Shown here: positions 34,381-42,743 of the stretch, piece by piece
Position numbering within the stretch: position 1 is the first letter of the stretch
Layout: each line of letters opens with the position of its first letter
From: JBFHIZ01 sp041596215
GTDB lineage: Bacteria; Bacillota; Clostridia; Lachnospirales; Lachnospiraceae
Length of the DNA stretch: 64,000 nt
Direction: 5' to 3'
Assembly: GCA_041596215.1 (NCBI GenBank)
Contig: JBFHIZ010000003.1
Coordinates: 1 to 64,000, forward strand
Program-made: the position numbers and the translations under genes
The notes under the pieces: generated by a model
Databases searched by the model: none
What the model was told of the DNA's origin: nothing
What the model saw: the letters and a program-made list of their open reading frames with translations, nothing else

Positions 34381-35868
34381 ATGATAAATACATATATCAA
34401 ACAGCTAGTTGAATACGGAGAAAAAGTAGGTTTCTTTGAAGCTGCGGATAAAATTGTTATACGAAATTCTTATTTGGATTTATTTCATATAGATACGTAT
34501 GAAGAACCAATAATTGATAAAACACGTTCACTTCACGAGATATTAGAAGGGATGCTTTCTTATGCTATCAAGCAAGGTATTCTTGAAGATGGAATTACAG
34601 CAAAAGATTTATTTGACACAAGAATAATGGGAATCATGGTACCGAAACCTTCGGAAGTGATTCGAACATTTTACGAAAAATATGAAGAGGGTCCTCAAAA
34701 AGCTACCGATTATTTTTATAAATTTAGCCAAGATACAAACTATATTCGACGAGATCGAATTGCAAAAGATATTCGCTGGAAAACGAAAACGGCAAGTGGA
34801 AAATTAGATATTTCAATCAATTTATCAAAGCCTGAAAAAGATCCAAAAGCGATTGCCGCAGCAAAAATAGCTAAACAAAGTGGATATCCGAAATGTTTAC
34901 TTTGTGTGGAAAACGAGGGATATGCGGGTAGAATGAATCATCCAGCAAGACAGAATCATCGAATTATTCCAATAAAAATACAAGGAAATGATTGGGGACT
35001 TCAATACTCACCATATGTTTATTATAACGAGCATTGCATTGTTTTTAATCAGAAACATAAACCAATGAAAATAGAGAAGGCAACTTTTGAAAAACTACTT
35101 GATTTTGTAAGTCAATTTCCACATTATTTTGTGGGTTCAAATGCAGATTTACCAATTGTTGGAGGATCGATTTTAAGCCATGACCATTTTCAAGGAGGAT
35201 GCTATGAATTTCCTATGGCAAAAGCGAAGGATGAATTTATATTTGAGGTTCCAAGGTATGAAGATGTTGTCACTTCGGTTGTAGAGTGGCCGATGTCAGT
35301 TGTTCGAGCAAAAAGTAGGAATCAATCAAGACTACTTGATTTGTCTGAACACATTTTGAATTCGTGGCGTAGTTATTCTGATGAAAAAGCATTTATTTTT
35401 GCAGAAACAGATGGAGAACTACATAATACGATTACGCCAATTGCTAGAAAAAGGAATGGAATATATGAGATCGATTTTGTTCTTAGAAATAACATCACGA
35501 CAAAAGAACATCCATTAGGGGTATATCATCCACATGAGAAATTACATCATATTAAAAAAGAAAACATTGGTCTAATCGAAGTAATGGGACTTGCTATTTT
35601 ACCATCAAGATTAAAAGAAGAAATGGAAGAAGTAAAAAGAGCTGTGTTAAGTGGAACGGATTTATTAAAAAATGAGAAAATAGCAAAACATGCAGATTGG
35701 GTAAATGCGTGGAAAAATAAATATAAGGAAATCACTGAGAATACATTGGATAGGATAGTGGAAGAGGAAATTGGAAATGTGTTTTCAGAAGTATTACAAG
35801 ATGCAGGTGTTTTTAAATGTGATGAAACGGGTAGAGAAAATTTCAAACGATTTTTAAATACATTATAG
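34381..35868 (+). CDS. galT: UDP-glucose--hexose-1-phosphate uridylyltransferase (class II)
   Basis: A 495-aa enzyme that exchanges galactose-1-P with UDP-glucose. The length and weak resemblance to the HPHPH form place it in the Firmicutes class II family (about 490-500 aa). Visible family elements are GYAGRMNHPARQNHRIIPI (about 180-198) and VGGSILSHDHFQGGCYEFPM (about 260-279), with the His pair of SHDHFQGG in the nucleophile region. It completes the pair with galK and is followed by a strong terminator. Confidence 0.93.
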   Translation: MINTYIKQLVEYGEKVGFFEAADKIVIRNSYLDLFHIDTYEEPIIDKTRSLHEILEGMLSYAIKQGILEDGITAKDLFDTRIMGIMVPKPSEVIRTFYEKYEEGPQKATDYFYKFSQDTNYIRRDRIAKDIRWKTKTASGKLDISINLSKPEKDPKAIAAAKIAKQSGYPKCLLCVENEGYAGRMNHPARQNHRIIPIKIQGNDWGLQYSPYVYYNEHCIVFNQKHKPMKIEKATFEKLLDFVSQFPHYFVGSNADLPIVGGSILSHDHFQGGCYEFPMAKAKDEFIFEVPRYEDVVTSVVEWPMSVVRAKSRNQSRLLDLSEHILNSWRSYSDEKAFIFAETDGELHNTITPIARKRNGIYEIDFVLRNNITTKEHPLGVYHPHEKLHHIKKENIGLIEVMGLAILPSRLKEEMEEVKRAVLSGTDLLKNEKIAKHADWVNAWKNKYKEITENTLDRIVEEEIGNVFSEVLQDAGVFKCDETGRENFKRFLNTL

Positions 35869-35872
35869 TAAA

Positions 35873-35899
35873 GAAAGCACCTATTTGGGTGCTTTTTTA
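35873..35899 (+). terminator. rho-independent terminator after galT
   Basis: AAAGCACC pairs with GGTGCTTT around TATTTG, followed by T's. It lies 5 bp after the galT stop. Confidence 0.9.
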
Positions 35900-35908
35900 G
35901 GAGAGTAA

Positions 35909-36538
35909 ATGACAAAGAAAACGAAAGAAATTATAGATTTGCTGGATGCAAATTATGGAACAGAATATAAGTGCTATCTGAATTATCAGACACCGGAGCA
36001 ACTATTGATTGCGACAATGCTAAGCGCACAGTGTACGGATGCAAGAGTTAATGAGGTTACGGAAACGTTGTTTAAAAAATATCCAACGTTAGAAGATTTT
36101 GCAAAGGCAGAGCAAAAGGAATTAGAACGAGATATTTTTTCAACGGGATTTTATCATAACAAGGCAAAGAATATTATTGCGTGCGCACAAATGCTTTTAG
36201 AGGAGCATCAAGGAAACGTACCAAAAACAATAGATGAATTAACCAATCTGCCAGGGGTTGGTAGAAAAACAGCAAATGTTGTATTGGGGAATATTTTTCA
36301 TATTGAAAGTGTCGTTGTGGATACACATGTGAAACGAATTTCTAAAAGATTAGGCTTTACAAAAGAAAGTGATCCGGAAAAAGTTGAAAAAGATTTAATG
36401 AAAAAATTACCTAAAGACCATTGGATACTTTATAATATTCAAATTATACGTTTGGGAAGAGAAATATGTGTGGCAAGAAATCCAAAATGCGAAGAGTGCT
36501 TTTTAAAGGAGGTATGTGATGGTCGAATCATACGTTAG
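35909..36538 (+). CDS. nth: endonuclease III
   Basis: A 209-aa DNA glycosylase/AP lyase for oxidised pyrimidines. The helix-hairpin-helix LPGVGRKTANVVLG (about 110-123) supplies the catalytic Lys, and the catalytic Asp follows in VVDTHVKRIS. The Fe-S cluster loop is C-x6-C-x2-C-x5-C in CVARNPKCEECFLKEVC at the C-terminus. The 3' end overlaps the downstream exonuclease gene by 20 bp, so the two repair genes are co-transcribed. Confidence 0.96.
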   Translation: MTKKTKEIIDLLDANYGTEYKCYLNYQTPEQLLIATMLSAQCTDARVNEVTETLFKKYPTLEDFAKAEQKELERDIFSTGFYHNKAKNIIACAQMLLEEHQGNVPKTIDELTNLPGVGRKTANVVLGNIFHIESVVVDTHVKRISKRLGFTKESDPEKVEKDLMKKLPKDHWILYNIQIIRLGREICVARNPKCEECFLKEVCDGRIIR

Positions 36539-37214
36539 TTTCGATTTGGAAACAACGGGTTTGAATCCGAAAAGAGATCGAATTATTGAAGTGGGAGCGA
36601 TTAAAATCATAAATGGAAAAGAAGTAGATCATCGAAGTTTTTTTGTCAATCCGGGAATGAAATTGCCAGCAAGAATTATAGAAATTACAGGAATTCAAGA
36701 TGAAGATTTAAGGGATGCAAATACAATACAAGAGGAGATTGATGATTTACTTACCTTTATAGGGGATTTACCGCTGTTAGGACATAATATTTTATTTGAT
36801 TATTCTTTTTTGAAAAAAGCGTGCATTGATCAAAAAATTGAATTTGAGAAGGAAGGACTAGATACGTTACGAATTTCTCGTGTATTCTTATCGCAATTGC
36901 CTAGTAAAAAACTTGGAGATCTATGTAAACACTATCAAATTTCATTAATTGCTCATCGAGCCTCGGAAGATGCAAGAGCAACACATATCTTATACCAAAA
37001 TTTATGCGCAAATTTTTATGACGAAAAAATATTCACTCCACAAAAATTAATTTGTAAAATGAAACGAGATACTCCTATTACAAAGAAGCAAATTCAGTTT
37101 TTAACAGATTTAATTAGTCGTTATCATTTGGAAGTGGAATATGTGATTCCTCATATGTTTAAGAGTGAAGCAAGTCGTGAGATTGACAGAATTCTTTCAA
37201 CTTACGGTCGATGA
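36519..37214 (+). CDS. DEDDh 3'-5' exonuclease (DnaQ/PolC-exo-like)
   Basis: A 231-aa proofreading-type exonuclease. Exo I is VSFDLETTGLNP (Asp/Glu), Exo II GHNILFDYSFL (Asp), and Exo III HRASEDARAT (His and Asp). The C-terminal 60 residues resemble a small extra domain (ITKKQIQFLTDLI). The start is ATG 36519, six bases after AAAGGAGG; an in-frame GTG lies one codon earlier. It overlaps nth at the start and the tail of the minus-strand membrane protein at its end (56 bp). Whether it is epsilon or a stand-alone repair nuclease is not decidable. Confidence 0.88.
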   Translation: MVESYVSFDLETTGLNPKRDRIIEVGAIKIINGKEVDHRSFFVNPGMKLPARIIEITGIQDEDLRDANTIQEEIDDLLTFIGDLPLLGHNILFDYSFLKKACIDQKIEFEKEGLDTLRISRVFLSQLPSKKLGDLCKHYQISLIAHRASEDARATHILYQNLCANFYDEKIFTPQKLICKMKRDTPITKKQIQFLTDLISRYHLEVEYVIPHMFKSEASREIDRILSTYGR

Positions 37215-37851
37215 TTTTATTTTGAGAACCAGGTATCCTAGTTGCTTTTTCTAATAAAGAAGTAATGTGATTAAGTTCTCCTTGCTCGAAATAAATTCTT
37301 GCTAAAAGCAAATAGGTTGCACAAATATCACAATTTGTTTGAATGGAAAACTCTAAATATTCTTTGGCAAGAGAAATAAAACCAAACTTGTCATAAAAAG
37401 CAGAAATTGATTGCAATGTTTTAATAAGAGAGGTATAATTTTGGTCGTATTGAGAAAGAAGAGATAGATTCGCAACCCCGTAGGAAAGTTTTAAATCGGT
37501 ATTGCTTATTCCAGTCAAATTTAAGATTTTTTTCTTTGAAAGCTTATGTAATTGTTGGTACAATTGGTTTATGTAATCAAAGTCATCCGAAGTAAGTTCA
37601 TTGGGCATCAAATTTTCGGTATTTGAAATATGTTCTTCAAAAGTGGAAATAAAATGTTCGGAGGAATCAAGGAGTGTTTCTGGAATTTCAATATAATCAA
37701 GGTTTTCAATTGATTTTTTTCGAGCAGAATTTGCTCTGCGTTCTTTTTGAAAGAACTCTTCTGTTTTTAAACGGTCATCATTTTTGTGTCGATGAAGTGA
37801 CCAAGATAAAAAGATAACAAAGATTACAAAACTTGCAAAAATAGGGTACAT
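37159..37851 (-). CDS. membrane-anchored protein of unknown function, TPR-like
   Basis: A 230-aa protein with one N-terminal membrane helix (MYPIFASFVIFVIFLSWSLH) and a mostly helical soluble part. The last 80 residues (SLAKEYLEFSIQTN..LLARIYFEQGELNHITSLLEKAT) look like TPR-type helices. The frame stays open to an ATG at 37974, but the ATG at 37851 is better: AAAGGA lies upstream, and it avoids antisense overlap with the tiny gene starting at 37898. The tail overlaps the exonuclease gene by 56 bp, convergently. No domain family recognised. Confidence 0.65.
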   Translation of the reverse strand: MYPIFASFVIFVIFLSWSLHRHKNDDRLKTEEFFQKERRANSARKKSIENLDYIEIPETLLDSSEHFISTFEEHISNTENLMPNELTSDDFDYINQLYQQLHKLSKKKILNLTGISNTDLKLSYGVANLSLLSQYDQNYTSLIKTLQSISAFYDKFGFISLAKEYLEFSIQTNCDICATYLLLARIYFEQGELNHITSLLEKATRIPGSQNKIIDRKLKEFCQSHDLLHS

Positions 37852-37861
37852 AATATATAAT
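37833..37861 (+). promoter_or_regulatory. promoter candidate for the tiny membrane ORF
   Basis: TTGCAA and a perfect TATAAT lie 17 bp apart, and the predicted start is about 30 bp before the ATG at 37898. Confidence 0.5.
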
Positions 37862-37897
37862 ATCCTTTCAGTGAATAGGGTAGATTGGAGAGAGTTT

Positions 37898-37996
37898 ATG
37901 TTTAATAAAAAGAAAACAAGAATCATTTCTACAGCAATTGTAATTATACTAGTATTTGCAATGGTAATTCCCATGGTTCTAGCAGTATTGTTATAG
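37898..37996 (+). CDS. 32-aa single-pass membrane microprotein
   Basis: The frame reads MFNKKKTRIISTAIVIILVF and continues to a TAG: a Lys/Arg-rich head then one hydrophobic helix. GGAG sits seven bases before the ATG and a -35/-10 pair precedes it. It lies between a divergent membrane protein and the VanW gene, 59 bp before the latter. Composition (basic head plus clean helix) is what a real microprotein looks like, but no homolog can be checked here. Confidence 0.6.
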   Translation: MFNKKKTRIISTAIVIILVFAMVIPMVLAVLL

Positions 37997-38055
37997 GATA
38001 TGATAAGAATAACAGATAAGATTCATAGAAGCAAGAAAAGAAATATGGAGAAAAG

Positions 38056-39516
38056 ATGAAAAAAGTAATAATAAGAGTGGGCACAATTTTGATTCTTATT
38101 ACGGGAGGCGTGTTACTTTGCTTTACGGGAATGATTTCAAAAGCAGAGACAAACTCGACAGTGTATGATGGCGTATATATAGAAGATATGTCAATTGGTG
38201 GAATGACAAAAGAAAGCGTAGAGGAAATAGTAACTTCCTATGCAAACGAAATTTTAAATAAAACCATTAGCTTAGAAACAAAAGATGGAGAAGGCATGAT
38301 TACATCCTTAAAGAATTTGGGAGTGACATGGACAAATCCAGAAATTATAGAAGAGGCCTATATGTATGGGCGAAAAGGAAATCTAATTGAGCGATATAAG
38401 TTGGTTCAAGATTTGAAAGATACAACGGTCAATTTCACCTTAATGTTTTCTATAAATGATGAAATGGTAAAAGAATTTATTACAGATAATTTTACGACTT
38501 TTGAAACGGAACCAATGGATGCGATTTTCACACGTATAGATGGAAAAAATGTAATAACACCAGAAAAAAATGGAAAAGAATTGAATGTAGAATTATCGAT
38601 GCATTCGGTGAAGGAAGAATTAGAAGCAAATTTAAAGGGCGAATTACAACCGTGTGAAATATATTTTGATGAAATTAAAGCAAAAGGAACGGAAGAAGAA
38701 TTTTCTAAAATGACAGATGTTCTTGGAACGTTTACAACAAGTTATTCTACTTCAAGTTCAAATCGAAGTGGAAATGTGGTAAATGGAGCTAGTAAAATTG
38801 ATGGAACGTTTCTTTATCCAGGAGAAACTATTTCGGTATATGAAAAATGTGAACCGTTTACTTATGAAAATGGATATTTCGATGCTGGTGCATATTCGGA
38901 TGGATTAGTCATTGACAGTATTGGTGGAGGAATTTGCCAAGTAACAACAACATTATACAATGCCGCAATTCGATCAGAGCTAGAAATTGTGGAAAGACAT
39001 CCACACTCTATGGTTGTTACTTATGTAAATTTATCTGCGGATTCGGCATTATCTGGAACATATAAAGATCTAAAATTTATGAATAATACAGAACATCCAA
39101 TTTATATTGAAGGAATTACAACGCAGGATAAACATCTAACTTTTACGATATATGGTATTGAAGAACGTCCAGAAAATAGAGAAATTTCTTTTTATTCGGA
39201 AAAGATTTCAGAAACCGTTCCAACAACGGAACGTATTGTGCAAGATGCAACCTTTGGTTTGGGTTATTTAAATACGCAAGGTGTACATATTGGATATACT
39301 GCTAAACTATGGAAAATTATCAAAGTTGATGGGGTGGAAACGGAACGAGTATTTGTGAATGAAAGCAAATATATTCCTTCATCAAGGACATTAATTGTTG
39401 GAACGGCAGGAGCATCTCCTGAAATTTTAGAAGCAATTTCTGCAGCGGCAGCAACAGGAAGTATCGAAGAGGTGAAAGCTACCGTTTCGACAATTCTTGC
39501 AACGCCAGCACCATAA
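38056..39516 (+). CDS. VanW family protein
   Basis: A 486-aa exported or membrane-anchored protein. A signal/anchor helix (about 4-28) is followed by a peptidoglycan-binding-like region (about 38-220). The VanW domain spans about 235-370 and is marked by FLYPGETISVYEKCEPFT, DSIGGGICQVTTTLYNAA and RHPHSMVVTYV. The final 80 residues are variable and Ala-rich at the end. VanW proteins are common in Clostridia cell envelopes, and the function is unknown; this is not evidence of vancomycin resistance. Confidence 0.88.
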   Translation: MKKVIIRVGTILILITGGVLLCFTGMISKAETNSTVYDGVYIEDMSIGGMTKESVEEIVTSYANEILNKTISLETKDGEGMITSLKNLGVTWTNPEIIEEAYMYGRKGNLIERYKLVQDLKDTTVNFTLMFSINDEMVKEFITDNFTTFETEPMDAIFTRIDGKNVITPEKNGKELNVELSMHSVKEELEANLKGELQPCEIYFDEIKAKGTEEEFSKMTDVLGTFTTSYSTSSSNRSGNVVNGASKIDGTFLYPGETISVYEKCEPFTYENGYFDAGAYSDGLVIDSIGGGICQVTTTLYNAAIRSELEIVERHPHSMVVTYVNLSADSALSGTYKDLKFMNNTEHPIYIEGITTQDKHLTFTIYGIEERPENREISFYSEKISETVPTTERIVQDATFGLGYLNTQGVHIGYTAKLWKIIKVDGVETERVFVNESKYIPSSRTLIVGTAGASPEILEAISAAAATGSIEEVKATVSTILATPAP

Positions 39517-39548
39517 AAGAACAAAAATCTAAACGGGGGAATTCACAA

Positions 39549-40538
39549 ATGAAAATTGGTAAAATTCCAGAAAATGTTTTAAAACGTTCTGTCTTGAAAC
39601 AAATTAAAAAGCATAGAGAAGAAGTTTTAGTTGGCGCAGGCGTAGGGGAAGACTGCGCCATTTTAGCGTTAAAAGAAGATGAAGTGATGGTGTTATCAAC
39701 CGACCCAATAACAGGAACGAAAAAAGATATTGGAAAACTTGCAATTCATATTACGTTAAATGATCTTGCAAGTGCAGGAGCAGAACCAATCGGTGTCCTT
39801 CTTTCTATGCTCTTACCAGAAGAAACAACGGAAGAAGATATCAAAGAAATTATGCAGCAGGTAAATGAAGAATGCGACAAGTTAAATATACAGACAATCG
39901 GAGGTCATACCGAGGTAACAAAAGCAGTAAACACACCAATTCTTACCATTACAGGAGTAGGAAAAGCGAAAAAAAATGCATATATTAAGACCGGTGGTTC
40001 AAAAGTAGGGCAGGATATTGTTATTACAAAGTGGATTGGTTTAGAAGGAACCTCTATTCTTGCGAAAGAAAAAGAAAGTCAATTATTGGAGAAATTTACG
40101 GCATCATTTATTAATCGTGCAAAAGATTTTGATCAATATCTTTCCGTTATTCCAGAGGCCGCCTGTGCGGTTAAGTCTGGCGTAAGTGCAATGCATGATG
40201 TGACGGAGGGCGGAATCTTTGGTGCTCTTTGGGAAGTGGCAGAAAGCGCTGGCGTCGGACTAGAAATTGATATCAAAAAAATACCAGTAATGCAGGAGAC
40301 GATAGAAATATGTGAGTTTTTTGGAATCAATCCATATCATTTAATTTCTAGTGGAGCTATGGTTATGGTAACGGATGATGGACATGAATTGGTTCGAATG
40401 TTGCAAAAAGAGAAAATACATAGTGTTGTTGTTGGAAAAATTACTGGTGGAAATGATCGCGTGATTATAAATGAAGAAGAACGAAGATTTTTAGAACCTC
40501 CAAAGACAGACGATTTGTATCTTGTACTTGGAGAATAA
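39549..40538 (+). CDS. AIR synthase / HypE-like ATP-binding protein
   Basis: A 329-aa PurM-fold protein. The N-terminal ATP-binding part shows GVGEDCAILAL and STDPITG, LNDLASAGAEPIGVLLSML and IGGHTEVTKAV; the C-terminal half has HDVTEGGIFGALWEVAESAG and HLISSGAMVMV. Relatives include HypE and ThiL, but the HypE C-terminal Cys tail is missing and no hyp genes are nearby, so a related kinase or dehydratase-like role is likely. It begins an apparent unit with an Lrp regulator and an aminotransferase. Confidence 0.8.
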   Translation: MKIGKIPENVLKRSVLKQIKKHREEVLVGAGVGEDCAILALKEDEVMVLSTDPITGTKKDIGKLAIHITLNDLASAGAEPIGVLLSMLLPEETTEEDIKEIMQQVNEECDKLNIQTIGGHTEVTKAVNTPILTITGVGKAKKNAYIKTGGSKVGQDIVITKWIGLEGTSILAKEKESQLLEKFTASFINRAKDFDQYLSVIPEAACAVKSGVSAMHDVTEGGIFGALWEVAESAGVGLEIDIKKIPVMQETIEICEFFGINPYHLISSGAMVMVTDDGHELVRMLQKEKIHSVVVGKITGGNDRVIINEEERRFLEPPKTDDLYLVLGE

Positions 40539-40554
40539 ATAAGGGAGAAAACAT

Positions 40555-41037
40555 ATGAGAGAAGAGCTTTTAAAAGTTATTGAAAAAAATAGTAGAATTG
40601 AACTTGCGGAATTAGCAATTCGTTTAGGAATATCGGAAGAAGAAGTATTAAATACAATACAAAAAATGGAAGAAGAAGGTATCATAGGTGGGTATCATAC
40701 ATTAATTGATTGGAGTAAAACAAACATTCAGAAACTTTCAGCACTTATTGAAGTTCGTGTCACACCACAGAGGGGAAAAGGATTTGATGACGTTGCAGAA
40801 CGAATTTATAAATATCCAGAAGTGAGTGCAGTATATTTGATGTCTGGAGCATACGATTTATTAGTTATTGTAGACGGAGAAACTTTAATTGAAGTTTCAA
40901 GATTCGTTTCTGAAAAATTATCAACAGAAGATGATGTTATATCAACAGCAACACATTTTATTTTAAAGAAGTATAAAGATCATGGAACAATTTTGCAGGA
41001 ACAAAAAACCGATGAAAGGATAAAGATAACGCCATGA
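40555..41037 (+). CDS. Lrp/AsnC family transcriptional regulator
   Basis: A 160-aa regulator. The N-terminal winged HTH (about 5-55, SRIELAELAIRLGISEEEVLNTI) precedes a RAM/ACT-like ligand domain (about 70-145, with EVSAVYLMSGAYDLLVIVDG). These proteins sense amino acids as octamers. It overlaps the aminotransferase start by ATGA, a classic local regulator-enzyme pairing. The target is probably the aminotransferase operon itself. Confidence 0.92.
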   Translation: MREELLKVIEKNSRIELAELAIRLGISEEEVLNTIQKMEEEGIIGGYHTLIDWSKTNIQKLSALIEVRVTPQRGKGFDDVAERIYKYPEVSAVYLMSGAYDLLVIVDGETLIEVSRFVSEKLSTEDDVISTATHFILKKYKDHGTILQEQKTDERIKITP

Positions 41038-42209
41038 GAAATCCATTAGCAGATAATGTAGTAGATATTAAACCTTCTGGAATAAGAAAATTCTTTGATC
41101 TAGTCTCTGAAATGAGTGATGCTATTTCTTTAGGAGTAGGAGAACCAGATTTTGATACGCCTTGGCATATTCGTGATGAGGGAATTTATTCTTTAAAGCA
41201 GGGAAGAACCTTATATACATCCAATGCGGGATTAGCAGAATTGCGAAAAGAAATATCAAGTTATACAAAAAGAAAGTTAGATGTTGAATATGACCCAAAG
41301 GAAGAAATATTAGTAACGGTAGGAGGATCGGAGGCAATTGATATTGGACTTCGAGCAATGATTAATCCAGGGGATGAAGTTATTATTCCACAACCAAGTT
41401 ATGTTTCCTATGAGCCATGTGCAATCCTTGCAGGAGCAAAACCCGTAATCATTGAATTAAAAGAAGAAAATGAATTTCGTTTAACAGCGCAAGAATTAGA
41501 AGCAGCAATCACAGAGAAAACAAAAGTTTTAATTTTGCCATTCCCGAACAATCCAACGGGAGCTATTATGGAGAAAAAAGATTTACTTGCAATAGCGAAA
41601 GTAATAGCTGAAAAAGATATTTTTGTTATGTCTGATGAAATATATGGAGAACTTACTTATAAAGAAGAGCATGTATCAATTGTTTCACTTCCAGGAATGC
41701 AAGAGAGAACTATTCTCATTAATGGTTTTTCAAAAGCATTTGCAATGACTGGGTGGAGGTTAGGCTATGCATGTGGACCCAAAAATATTATTCAAGAAAT
41801 GACTAAAATTCATCAGTTTGCAATTATGTGCGCACCCACAACGAGTCAATATGCAGCAATTGAAGCACTTAAAAATGGAGACAAAGACGTATTAGAAATG
41901 CGGAATGCATACAATCAAAGAAGACGATTTTTAGTTCATCAGTTAAATGAAATGGGAATTTCTTGTTTTGAACCTTTTGGAGCATTTTATGTATTTCCTT
42001 CGATTAAAGAATTTGGAATTACTTCAGAAGAATTTGCAAGTCGTTTACTATTAGAAGAGAAAGTGGCCATTGTACCTGGAACCGCTTTTGGAGATTGCGG
42101 AGAAGGATTTTTAAGAATTTCCTATGCATATTCCATTGAAAATTTAAAGATTGCAATCACAAGATTGAAAGATTTTGTTTCTAGATTACGAGAGAATGAG
42201 GATAAATAG
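41034..42209 (+). CDS. class I/II pyridoxal-phosphate aminotransferase
   Basis: A 391-aa PLP enzyme. Family signs are the early LGVGEPDFDTP, the GGSEAIDIGLRAM cofactor loop, FPNNPTGAIM, the Asp of VMSDEIYGELTY, the PLP-lysine in INGFSKAFAMTGWRLGYACGP (Lys near 236) and the substrate-binding Arg in GFLRISYA. It belongs to the aspartate/aromatic-type subgroup often found beside Lrp regulators. Substrate is not certain. It overlaps the regulator by 4 bp. Confidence 0.92.
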   Translation: MRNPLADNVVDIKPSGIRKFFDLVSEMSDAISLGVGEPDFDTPWHIRDEGIYSLKQGRTLYTSNAGLAELRKEISSYTKRKLDVEYDPKEEILVTVGGSEAIDIGLRAMINPGDEVIIPQPSYVSYEPCAILAGAKPVIIELKEENEFRLTAQELEAAITEKTKVLILPFPNNPTGAIMEKKDLLAIAKVIAEKDIFVMSDEIYGELTYKEEHVSIVSLPGMQERTILINGFSKAFAMTGWRLGYACGPKNIIQEMTKIHQFAIMCAPTTSQYAAIEALKNGDKDVLEMRNAYNQRRRFLVHQLNEMGISCFEPFGAFYVFPSIKEFGITSEEFASRLLLEEKVAIVPGTAFGDCGEGFLRISYAYSIENLKIAITRLKDFVSRLRENEDK

Positions 42210-42245
42210 AAATCGTTTGCCACGCGAAAAGAAGGATAGAAAGAT

Positions 42246-42740
42246 ATGAATATTATTTTACATCAGCCGGAAATACCTTACAATACGGGAAATATTGGAA
42301 GAACCTGTGTTGCAACAGGAACAAAATTACATTTAATTGAACCATTGGGATTTCGATTGAATGATAAAGCAATTAAACGTGCAGGAATGGATTATTGGGA
42401 AGATTTACAGGTGATTAGATATGTGAATTATGAGGAATTTCTTGAAAGAAATCCAAATGCAAAAATATATATGGCAACAACAAAAGCCCATCATGTATAT
42501 ACAGAGGTTACTTATGGACCGGATGATTTTATTATGTTTGGGAAAGAAAGTGCAGGAATTCCAGAGGAGATCCTAGTAGATAATGAGGAAACTTGTATTC
42601 GAATACCGATGTGTAACGATATTCGATCTTTAAATTTATCAAATTCCGTAGCCATTGTATTATATGAAGCACTTAGACAGAATGGATTTACACACATGCA
42701 AGGAGATGGAACTCTTCATCATTTGCAGTGGAAGAAATAA
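42246..42740 (+). CDS. trmL: tRNA (cytidine(34)-2'-O)-methyltransferase
   Basis: A 164-aa SPOUT-class enzyme that methylates the wobble ribose of tRNA-Leu species. Motif I is PYNTGNIGRTCVATG (N-terminal), motif II FGKESAGIPEEIL and motif III IPMCNDIRSLNLSNSVAIVLYEALRQ, forming the trefoil knot. The length is standard for TrmL. It ends 3 bp from the convergent kinase gene, with no terminator visible between. Confidence 0.95.
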   Translation: MNIILHQPEIPYNTGNIGRTCVATGTKLHLIEPLGFRLNDKAIKRAGMDYWEDLQVIRYVNYEEFLERNPNAKIYMATTKAHHVYTEVTYGPDDFIMFGKESAGIPEEILVDNEETCIRIPMCNDIRSLNLSNSVAIVLYEALRQNGFTHMQGDGTLHHLQWKK

Positions 42741-42743
42741 TTA

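Noticed and set aside
38056..39516. VanW gene as part of a vancomycin-resistance cluster
   Set aside because: No vanA/H/X-type ligase, dehydrogenase or dipeptidase genes are near; VanW-domain proteins are common in Clostridia.
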